A DNA stretch of 64,000 nucleotides, taken from Nonomuraea muscovyensis. GTDB taxonomy: Bacteria > Actinomycetota > Actinomycetes > Streptosporangiales > Streptosporangiaceae. The stretch is from assembly GCF_014207745.1 (NCBI RefSeq), contig NZ_JACHJB010000002.1, positions 1,984,001 through 2,048,000 on the forward strand, given 5' to 3'. Below, piece by piece: positions 41,467 to 49,800 of this stretch (position 1 is its first letter; every line of letters starts with the position of its first letter). The notes under the pieces were generated by a model. The model searched no databases, was not told the DNA's origin, and worked only from the letters and a program-made list of their open reading frames with translations. The translations under genes and the position numbers were made by a program.

Positions 41467-42888
41467 GTGACACGAGGCATCCCGCTGAGCGGGGACTTCG
41501 CCAATGGCGGGGTCTCCTTCTGGTACCGGCAGATCGGCCTGCCGGACCGGCGGCCGGCGCTTCCGGGCTCCCGCGCGTACGACGTGGCCATCGTCGGCGG
41601 CGGCTACACCGGCCTGTGGACGGCCTACTACCTGAAGAAGGCCGACCCCGGCCTGCGCGTGGCGGTGCTGGAGAAGGAGTTCGCCGGGTTCGGGGCGTCG
41701 GGCCGCAACGGCGGCTGGCTTTCGGCCGAGTTCGCCGGCTCGCGCGAGCGGCACGCCAAGGCGCGCGGCCGGCAGGCCATGATCGACCTGCAGCACGCGA
41801 TGTTCGGCGCGGTGGACGAGGTCATCGACGTCGTCCGGCAGGAGGGCGTCGACGCCGACGTGCACAAGGGCGGCGTGCTGCACGTCGCCACCAACCCGGC
41901 GCAGCGCCGCCGGCTGCGCGCCGAGGTGGCCGACCTGCGCGCCTGGGGCTACGGCGAGGACGACATGCGGCTCCTGGGCCGCGACGAGCAGCGGGAGCGC
42001 CTGCAGGTCGCGGGCGCGCTGGAGGCCGCCTACTCCCCGCACTGCGCCCGCGTCCAGCCGGCCAAGCTCGCCGTCGGGCTGGCCCGGGTCGTGGCCGGAC
42101 TGGGGGTGGACGTCTTCGAGGACACCACCGTGACCGAGATCCGCCCGCGCGGGAACGGCCGGCCCGCCGAGGCCGTCACCACGCGGGGCGTCGTGTCGGC
42201 CGAGTACGTCATCCGGGCCACCGAGGGGTTCACCGCGGGCCTGGCCGGGCAGCGCCGCCAGTGGCTGCCGATGAACAGCTCCATGATCGTCACCGAGCCG
42301 CTGCCCGCCGAGGTGTGGAAGCACATCGGCTGGGCGCAGAGCGAACTGCTCGGCGACACCGCCCACGCCTACGTCTACGCCCAGCGCACCGCCGACGACC
42401 GCATCGCGATCGGCGGGCGCGGCGTGCCGTACCGGTTCGGCTCGCGGACCGACCGCCGGGGCGCCACCCAGGCGTCCACGGTCGCGCTGCTGTGGCGGAT
42501 GCTGGTCAAGCTGTTCCCGGCGGCGGCGGACGCGCGGGTGCAGCACTCGTGGTGCGGGGTGCTCGGAGTGCCGCGCGACTGGTGCTCGACCGTGCACCTC
42601 GACCACGCCACCGGGCTCGGCTGGGCGGGCGGCTACGTGGGCAGCGGCGTGACCACCACCAACCTGGCCGGGCGCACCCTGCGCGACCTGGTGCTGCGGC
42701 GCGACACCGCGCTGACCGCGCTGCCATGGGTGGGCCGCCAGGTGCGCCAGTGGGAGCCGGAGCCGCTGCGGTGGGCCGGGGTGCGGCTCATCTACACGCT
42801 GTACCGGGCGGCCGACCGGCACGAGAACGACCGGGGCACGACGACCTCGGCCTACGCCCGCCTGGCCGACCTCATCTCGGGCCGCTGA
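41467..42888 (+). CDS. FAD-dependent amine oxidoreductase (DAO/PuuB-like)
   Basis: A 473-residue flavoenzyme of the DAO family. Dinucleotide motif YDVAIVGGGYTGLWTAYYLKK, then VLEKEFAGFGASGRNGGWLSAE, where the GASGRNGG segment is typical of gamma-glutamylputrescine oxidase (PuuB) relatives; the C-terminal ATGLGWAGGYVGSGVTTTNLAGR closes the FAD site. GTG 41467 with GGGGAAGG at eight bases is chosen over ATG 41440. It follows an XRE-cupin gene, like puuR-puuB. It overlaps the convergent MFS by 17 bases. Confidence 0.88.
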   Translation: MTRGIPLSGDFANGGVSFWYRQIGLPDRRPALPGSRAYDVAIVGGGYTGLWTAYYLKKADPGLRVAVLEKEFAGFGASGRNGGWLSAEFAGSRERHAKARGRQAMIDLQHAMFGAVDEVIDVVRQEGVDADVHKGGVLHVATNPAQRRRLRAEVADLRAWGYGEDDMRLLGRDEQRERLQVAGALEAAYSPHCARVQPAKLAVGLARVVAGLGVDVFEDTTVTEIRPRGNGRPAEAVTTRGVVSAEYVIRATEGFTAGLAGQRRQWLPMNSSMIVTEPLPAEVWKHIGWAQSELLGDTAHAYVYAQRTADDRIAIGGRGVPYRFGSRTDRRGATQASTVALLWRMLVKLFPAAADARVQHSWCGVLGVPRDWCSTVHLDHATGLGWAGGYVGSGVTTTNLAGRTLRDLVLRRDTALTALPWVGRQVRQWEPEPLRWAGVRLIYTLYRAADRHENDRGTTTSAYARLADLISGR

Positions 42889-44251
42889 CAGCCGCTCCGG
42901 CGGCCTCCGGGTGCCTGAGGCGTACCGGCGTGCACAGGGCGGCGGCCGCGAGGAGCAGGCAGCAGCAGCCCGCGAACACGAACACCGCACTCGTGCCGAA
43001 CCGCGCCGCGCCCCATCCCAGGGCCGCGGCGCCGACCGGGCCGAGCGAGAAGTGGATGGTCCAGAACGCCGAGGTGACCCGGCCGAGCAGGTGGTCGGGG
43101 GTCACCTGCTGGCGCAGCGACATCGAGCAGATCCCGGCGACGCTGACGCAGGCGAGGTAGCCGGCCATCGCCACGGCCACCCCCCACACGCCGCCGGTGA
43201 AGCCGATGGCGATGATGGCGAGCCCGCCCACGGTCTGGGCGCCGATCCAGGTGGGCCCGAACCCGGCCCGCTTGCGCACCCGCGCCACCACGAGCGAGCC
43301 GATCATCGTGCCGACGGCGGCGCCGCCGAGGACCCCGCCGATGACCGCGTCGGACTGGCCCAGGTCGTGCTTGAGCCGGAAGATCACGATGTCGGTGAGC
43401 CCGAGCGTCAGGAAGATGAAGAACGACAGCAGGACCGTCAGCACGCGCAGCACCGGGTGCCGCCACAGGAACACGGCCCCGGCCACCAGGTCGCGCCAGG
43501 ACCGCTCCCCCGCCTGCCCGGCGGCGGGCGCGTGGCGGGGAATGCGGACCAGGTAGACGCCGATCGCGGACACCGCGAAGCTGCCGGCGTTGACGGCGAT
43601 CGCCGCGCTCGCCCCCCACACGCCCGCGACCACGCCGGCCAGCATCGGGCCGAGGATGCCCGCCGCGGCGGCGGTCGCGTAGAGCCGGCCGTTGGCCTCG
43701 GTGACGTGCCGGTCACCGACGAGGCTGCGGACCGTGGAGACGTAGGTGACCTGGAAGAGCATGCCGACGGCCGCGGCGAGCGGCAGCACCGCGTACAGCA
43801 GCCAGATGTGCGGGCCGGTGAGCCAGGCCAGCGGGATCAGCGCGTAGAGGACGCACCGGGCGAGGTCGCAGCCGATGAGCAGCCGGCGCCGGTCGAACCT
43901 GTCGACGAGCACCCCGGCGAAGACGCCCGCGGCCACCGACGCCGCGCCGGACACGCCGGTGAGCAGGCCCATCTGGGCGACGGAGCCCGTGGTGTGGAGG
44001 ATGAGCAGGGGGACGGCGATGAGCGCGAACGAGTCGCCGGCCACCGAGAGGGTCTGCGCCGCCCAGAAGATCGAGAAGTTGCGGTCGCGCCACAGCGAAC
44101 GGGCGCTGCCGGGCGGGGTGTCGGTGGGCGGGGTGTCGGTGGGCGGGGTGTCGGTGGGCGGGGTGTCGGTGGGCGAAGTGCCCGGGTCCTCCGGCGGGTT
44201 CTCGGGTGGGGGACTCTGGGCCGGTTGGTCGGTGCGTGTCTCTTCCGTCAC
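42872..44251 (-). CDS. MFS transporter (MFS_3, enterobactin/macrolide exporter type)
   Basis: A 459-residue exporter. An unusual N-terminal tail holds four TDTPP repeats. The membrane part starts LWRDRNFSIFWAAQTLSVAGDSFALIAVPLLI, with GVLVDRFDRRRLLIGCDLAR in loop 2-3 and TEANGRLYATAAAAGILGPMLAG, typical of the MefA/EntS-like group. Substrate unknown. GTG 44251 is chosen, since frames further upstream look non-coding. Confidence 0.87.
   Translation of the reverse strand: MTEETRTDQPAQSPPPENPPEDPGTSPTDTPPTDTPPTDTPPTDTPPGSARSLWRDRNFSIFWAAQTLSVAGDSFALIAVPLLILHTTGSVAQMGLLTGVSGAASVAAGVFAGVLVDRFDRRRLLIGCDLARCVLYALIPLAWLTGPHIWLLYAVLPLAAAVGMLFQVTYVSTVRSLVGDRHVTEANGRLYATAAAAGILGPMLAGVVAGVWGASAAIAVNAGSFAVSAIGVYLVRIPRHAPAAGQAGERSWRDLVAGAVFLWRHPVLRVLTVLLSFFIFLTLGLTDIVIFRLKHDLGQSDAVIGGVLGGAAVGTMIGSLVVARVRKRAGFGPTWIGAQTVGGLAIIAIGFTGGVWGVAVAMAGYLACVSVAGICSMSLRQQVTPDHLLGRVTSAFWTIHFSLGPVGAAALGWGAARFGTSAVFVFAGCCCLLLAAAALCTPVRLRHPEAAGAAVSGPR
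44113..44172. repeat. 15-bp perfect minisatellite, four copies, in the MFS N-terminus
   Basis: The unit ggcggggtgtcggtg is repeated four times in tandem without mismatch, encoding TDTPP repeats on the minus strand. The identity of the copies suggests recent slippage. Confidence 0.85.
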
Positions 44252-44442
44252 TGGCGCCCCTTCGTCCCTCGTATGCCGCCGATCATCGTGGGTGTCCGGG
44301 TGGCCGCGCGTCAATCGATTAACCCGACCGCGTAGTACCTGAGAGCCAGGCCGCAGGTGGGGCCCGCGGCGGGACGCCGGTGACAAGGCGTGATCCCTAG
44401 CTTGGCCATCACGACCACCTCCGGTACGGAAGGACCCCACCG

Positions 44443-45579
44443 ATGGCGCCCCGGCCGCGCGACGCCTCCCGCGCTCCCCTCCCTCCCACGGCTCACCCCA
44501 CGGCCCCCGAAGGCCCGTCGCAGGAGGGTCGCACGACCGGCGAACAGCCCCCGGGCGGCCCTGCCGAGCGAGGCCGGTCGCGGGGCGGTGAACCGAGGCG
44601 GGGAGCGGCGCGGCCGGGGCGGCTGCGGCGGGCGCTGCTGTGCGTGCTCGTCACCGCGTCGGTGGTCGTGCCGGTGTCGGGGGCGGCCAAGCCCCCGGCC
44701 GTGCCCGCCCCCGTTCCGGCCCCCGTGAGGCCGCTGCGTACCGCCACGCAGGCCGCGCTCGCCGAGCGGTACGCCGCCTCCCGCGCGGCCATCGCGGACG
44801 CGGAGCGGATGGCCGCCGAACACGGTCACCTGCGGCGGGCCGGCTCTCTGCGCGCCATGGCCGGCCCGTCGCGCGCCTTGCTGTCCTTCGACGGCCGCGA
44901 CGGGGGCCGTACCGTCGAGGTGTTCGGCGACCTGGCGCGGGCCGGGCGGATCGCCGTCCTGGTCCCCGGCACGGACACCGATCTCGACCGGTACGGCCGC
45001 CTGCACGGGGGCGCGGCCTCGCTCCAGCGGGAGTTACGGGAGCGCGGCGGGGACGGCGCGTCCGTCGTCGTCGCGTGGCTGGGGTACCGGACGCCGAGCC
45101 TGTTCGGTCCGGAGGTGCTGACCTCGGGACGCGCCGCCGAGGCCGCGCCGGGGCTGCGCCGTTTCGTGCGTGAGCTTCGCGCGCTGCGGCCGGCCGCCCG
45201 GATCTCCCTCGTGTGCCACTCCTACGGGTCCGTGGTGTGCGCCCGGGTGGCGTCGGAGCCGGGGGTCTCGGACGTCGTCCTGTACGGCAGCCCGGGCACC
45301 GGCGTGGACCACGTCGCCGGGCTGGGGACCCGGGCCACCGTGTGGACGGGCCGGGCCACGGGCGACTGGGTCTCGGCCGTGCCGCACACGCGGGTGCGGC
45401 TGCCCTTCACCACCTTGGGGTTCGGGACGGACCCGGTGTCCCCGGAGTTCGGTGCCCGGGTGTTCGCGGCGGGCGACGGCGGCCACAGCGACTACCTGAG
45501 GCCCGGTTCCGTGGCGCTGGAGAACGTCGCCCGGATCATCCTGGAAGCACCGCCCGTCGCGGCAGGCCACCGTGGCTGA
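44443..45579 (+). CDS. Alpha/beta hydrolase (DUF1023 type), membrane-anchored or secreted
   Basis: A 378-residue protein. A 60-residue Arg/Pro/Gly-rich N-terminus precedes a hydrophobic anchor (ALLCVLVTASVVVPVSGAA). The hydrolase follows: IAVLVPGTDTDLDRYGRLHG, with the nucleophile Ser in SLVCHSYGSVVCA and GDGGHSDYL near the C-terminus containing the likely catalytic His. DUF1023 members are found in actinobacteria; their substrates are unknown. The stop overlaps the acyltransferase start by eight bases. Confidence 0.85.
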   Translation: MAPRPRDASRAPLPPTAHPTAPEGPSQEGRTTGEQPPGGPAERGRSRGGEPRRGAARPGRLRRALLCVLVTASVVVPVSGAAKPPAVPAPVPAPVRPLRTATQAALAERYAASRAAIADAERMAAEHGHLRRAGSLRAMAGPSRALLSFDGRDGGRTVEVFGDLARAGRIAVLVPGTDTDLDRYGRLHGGAASLQRELRERGGDGASVVVAWLGYRTPSLFGPEVLTSGRAAEAAPGLRRFVRELRALRPAARISLVCHSYGSVVCARVASEPGVSDVVLYGSPGTGVDHVAGLGTRATVWTGRATGDWVSAVPHTRVRLPFTTLGFGTDPVSPEFGARVFAAGDGGHSDYLRPGSVALENVARIILEAPPVAAGHRG

Positions 45580-46804
45580 CCCGCGCGCGATCCCCGGCGC
45601 GCGCGGGGAGAGGACGCGCCGGGACGCCGGCGCGCTCCGGGCGCTCGGCCGGGACGCCGTCCGGCGGATCGAGGCGGCCACCCCGGCGGACCGGGACCGG
45701 GGGCTGGACGCGCTGCGCGCGCTGGCGATCGGCGGGGTGGTGCTGGGGCACTGGCTGGTGACCGCGCTGGTCGCCGACAGCGGCACGGTGCGGGCCGCCA
45801 GCCCGCTGCGCCACCTGCCGCAGCTCGCCCCCGTCTCGTGGGTGTTCCAGACGCTGGCCGTGTTCTTCCTGGTGGGCGGCTGGGTGGGGGCGCGCGGGCA
45901 GGCCGCCGCCCGGGCCGGGGGCCAGACGTACGGGCGGTGGCTGCGCGACCGGACCGTGCGGCTGTTCCGGCCGGTCGCCGCCGTGCTGGTGGTGTGGGCG
46001 GTGGCGGCCGGCGCGATGCTCGTGTCGGGGGCCGGGCTGGACAGCGTGCGGGCGCTGGTCAAGCTGGTGCTGTCGCCGCTGTGGTTCCTGGTGGTCTTCG
46101 CGGTGCTGACGGCCGTGACTCCGCTGGCGCGCAGGCTGCACCCCGCGGTGCCGCCGGTCGTGGTGGCGTGCGTCGATGTGGCGCGGTTCGGCCTGGGCGG
46201 GCCGGAATGGCTCGGCTGGGTGAACGTCGTGGCCGGCTGGCTGGTGCCGTACTGCCTGGGCGCGGCCTGCGCCACCCGCGGCGTCCCGGCGCGTGCCACC
46301 GGGTGGGGGCTGCTCGCCGGTGGCGCCGCCGTGACGGCGGGGCTCGTCGCGTGGGGCGGGTACCCGGCCGCCATGGTCGGCGTGCCGGGCGCGGTGGTCT
46401 CGAACCTGGATCCGCCGACCCTCGCGGCCGTCACCTTCGGGCTCGCCCAGTGTGGGGCCGCCCTGCTGCTGCTCGGCCCGTTGCGGCGGTCGATGCGCCG
46501 CCCCGCCGCCTGGGCCGTCGTGGCGCTGGTGAACCTCTCCGCGATGACCGTGTTCCTCTGGCACCAGACGGCGCTGATCGCCGTCACCGCGCTCGGCCTG
46601 TTCGCGGGCGCCCCCCTGCCAGGCCTGCACACCGTCCCGGACGACGGCGGATGGGTGCTCGCCCGGCTGGCCTGGCTGCCGATGTTCGGCCTGGCGCTGC
46701 TCACCTGCTGCGCCGCGTTCGGCTGGTACGAGCGAAGCGGGGGTCGAGCCCGCCGTGGTGCGCCCGACGGCGGGGAGGGGGCCGACGGTCCGGGGCGCGG
46801 CTGA
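45572..46804 (+). CDS. Acyltransferase family 3 membrane protein (OafA/YrhL-like)
   Basis: A 410-residue integral protein with about ten hydrophobic segments. The opening RDRGLDALRALAIGGVVLGHWL contains the family's conserved R-x-x-x-x-x-R-x-x-A-x-x-x-V-x-x-x-H pattern with the essential His. Members acylate sugars or peptides at the membrane. Translational coupling to the upstream hydrolase gene suggests a joint role, such as adding and removing acyl groups on an exported product (inference). Confidence 0.87.
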   Translation: MADPRAIPGARGERTRRDAGALRALGRDAVRRIEAATPADRDRGLDALRALAIGGVVLGHWLVTALVADSGTVRAASPLRHLPQLAPVSWVFQTLAVFFLVGGWVGARGQAAARAGGQTYGRWLRDRTVRLFRPVAAVLVVWAVAAGAMLVSGAGLDSVRALVKLVLSPLWFLVVFAVLTAVTPLARRLHPAVPPVVVACVDVARFGLGGPEWLGWVNVVAGWLVPYCLGAACATRGVPARATGWGLLAGGAAVTAGLVAWGGYPAAMVGVPGAVVSNLDPPTLAAVTFGLAQCGAALLLLGPLRRSMRRPAAWAVVALVNLSAMTVFLWHQTALIAVTALGLFAGAPLPGLHTVPDDGGWVLARLAWLPMFGLALLTCCAAFGWYERSGGRARRGAPDGGEGADGPGRG

Positions 46805-46847
46805 CGCGCTCCCGGACTCGCCGCTGACAGACCCGCCCGAGGTGGCG

Positions 46848-49800
46848 TCAGCGCAGGCGGGACTCGATGGCCTCGATGATCCGTGGGCGCAGTTCGGCGG
46901 CGCGGATGACGGCGTCGACGGAGCCGACCTCGACCGCACGCCGGATGTCGTGCACGCGGTCGAACTCCGTGGCCACCTCGCCGAGCTTCTCCGCGCGGAC
47001 CGACGAGCGGAGCTCGTCGAGCTCCGCGGTCAACGCGGCGCGGTCGGCGCCGGAGGCGGCCGCGACGCGGGCCTCCAGCTCCCGCACGCGCGGGTCGGCC
47101 GCGGTGCGGGCGTTGACGTCGCCGGAGAACACCACGGCGGCGGCGGGGGCGCCGCCGAGCACCGAGGCGAACGAGCCTTCCAGCGCGAGCACGGTCATGT
47201 TCGGGTTCAGCGCCTTCGAGAACACCACGAACGCGCCGCCGTGGTATCGCGAGATCACGCAGAACACGATGGGCCCGCGGAAGTTCACGATCGCACGGCC
47301 GATCTCGGCGCCGTACTCCAGTTGCAGCTTCCGCATGGACTCCGGCGAGCCGTCGAAGCCCGACAGGTTCGCCAGGACCACCAGCGGCCGGTTGCCGCTG
47401 GCCGCGTTGATCGCCCGCGCGGCCTTCTTCGACGACCGCGGGAACAGCGTGCCCGCGGTGTAGGTGTCCGGGCCGTCGGTGGGCGGGAAGCCGCGTCGCG
47501 GCACCGCCCGTGACTCGATGCCGAGCAGGCACACCGGCATGCCGCCGAGATGCACGTCCTGCACCACCGCGGTCTCCGCGTCGGCCATGCCCGCCCACCG
47601 CTCCAGCACCGGGTGGTCCTGGTCGGAGAGCGCCCGCATCACGGTCCGGATGTCGAACGGCTTCTTGCGGTCCGGGTTGGCCACCGCGGAGAAGATCTCG
47701 CCGACGGTGGTGAAGTCGCTGCCCGCCACGGCATGCGGGAAGTCGGAGATGTCGCGGTCGACGGGGTCGGTGGTCGTCGCCCGCCGCGGTGTCTCCTCGC
47801 CGGGCGCGATGTAGGTGTGGTCGTAGTGGGACATCAGCACGTCCCGCGCGGCGGTCAGGTTCGGCGCCCAGTACTGTGCCTGCCCGTTCGGGCCCATCAC
47901 CCGGTCGTAGCCGCCGATGCCGAAGTTGTCCTCGGCCGACACGCCGCCGGAGAAGTCGAGCGACTGCTTGCCGGTGAGCACCATCGCCGAGTCCGGCGTC
48001 ATCACCAGGATGCCCTTGGTGTGCATGAGCATCGTCGCCTCGGCGTTCCAGTAGGGCTGCGCGCCGACGTTGATGCCGGCGACCACGATGTTGATCTCGC
48101 CGCCGTCCTGGGTGAACTCGACGATCCGCTTGAGCGCCGCGGCCACCCAGTCCATGTTCTCCGTGCCCGACTCCATGGAGATCCGGGCGCCGGCGGACAG
48201 CGCGTACCACTCCAGCGGCACCCGCATGCGCTCGGCCAGGTCCAGCGCGGCGATCACGCGGCGGCACTCCGGCTCCGACAGCGCGCCGAGCGACTTGGTC
48301 GGGTCGCCGAGCAGCACGACCCTGGTGACGCCCTGCGGGTGCCGCTCGGTCGGCGTGGTGACCACGCCCGCGACGATCGCCGCGGTGTTGCGCCCCTTGG
48401 GCCGGCCGACCGGCACCAGCGCGTGGCCGTCGTCGAGGTCGTGCTCGACGAAGTCGCCGAGCAGGCCGGTCAGCTCGTACGGGTACACCGTGTTGCGGCT
48501 GCTGGCGCGCAGCACCTTCAGCCGGTAGTCGTCGAGCGGCTCGACCGGCTCGTCCGACGGCTCGCCGATGGTCAGCTCGGCTCCGCCGGTGGCGTCGAAG
48601 GAGATGCGCACGGCCATCTTGGTCAGCTCGCCGGTCGTCCTGTCGCGCTGCCGCGCGATGAACAGGATCTCCTCCAGCCCGGCGCCCACGGTCGTCGGCC
48701 GTACGCGCCCGGCGATCATCTCGATCTCCGCGCGGGTGAGGTCGCTCGGCGGCCAGACGTAGACCACGATCCTGTTGGTGTTGAAGCGCTTGTTCGAGGG
48801 TCGCCGCGCCTGCGCGCGCCGGATCGAGTCGAGACAGGTGGCGATGGTGTCCTCGGCCGTCGGCAGCGCGACCAGCCTGCCGTCGTGCTCACGCAGCTCG
48901 GTCAGGTCGCGCACCTGGGCGAAGGCGACGAGGCGGTCGTCCGACGGGTTCTCCCGCGCCACGCACTGGAAGAGGTAGACCTCCTCGTCTGACGACGGCA
49001 GCCGGGTGAGGTCGAACTTGCTCAGCCGCTCCAGCTGCATCCGCTGCGCGATGTACGGGTGCAGGCCGCGGATCAGGCGTTCCTCGGCCATCCCGGTGGC
49101 CGACGGGCGGAAGGTGAAGTGGTGGTGCATCACCGCGCCGCCGCTGCCCGCGGCGGTGACGGTGAGCCTGCGGACCCGGTCCGGCAGCGGCTGCGCGCCG
49201 ACGACCTCGTGCAGCGCGGCCGCCATCGCGTCGGAGTCCTGCGGTTGGTTCTCCCAGGCGAGATAGATGTCGGCGTCGATGGCGTCCTCGCCGTCCGCCA
49301 GTTGGGCCAGCCCGCGCAGCGCGCCGCCCAGCGCCTCGAAGCTCACGGCACAGGAGACCACCCACGAGCCGGCGCGCTCGGCGACCACGAACGTGCAGCC
49401 CGCGACCTCGCTGGTGCGGACGCCGGTCAGGCCCTTGTTGCCGTAGTAGCGCCGGGTCAGCACCTCCAGCATGACCGCGTTGTCCAGGTCGTCGCGGATG
49501 AGCCGCTGGCCGAGCAGCCGTACCAGCGGCTCGGTGGTGCGCACCATCTCGGCGATGCGCTCGGCCCGGTCGGGCGCGTCCGGGTGCGCGTCCAGGTGGC
49601 GCAGGTGCTTGCGGACGTCGGCGTAGACGCGGGCGCGGTTGCGGCGCAGCAGTGGCTGGCCGAACCAGGCGAACACCACGCCGCGCGCGAGGTCAGAGAC
49701 CACGGGGAAGCGGACCTGCGTCGCGGCCACCAGCCGCTCCAGCGCGAGGCCGGCGGGCTCGCGCAGCGTCTCGTCCGGCGGCGGCTCCCGCAGCCACACG

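Noticed and set aside
45034..48267. Minus-strand frame of 1077 codons overlapping the carboxylase, acyltransferase and hydrolase genes
   Set aside because: Arg/Pro/Ala-rich shadow translation; the real genes in other frames show domains and ribosome-binding sites.
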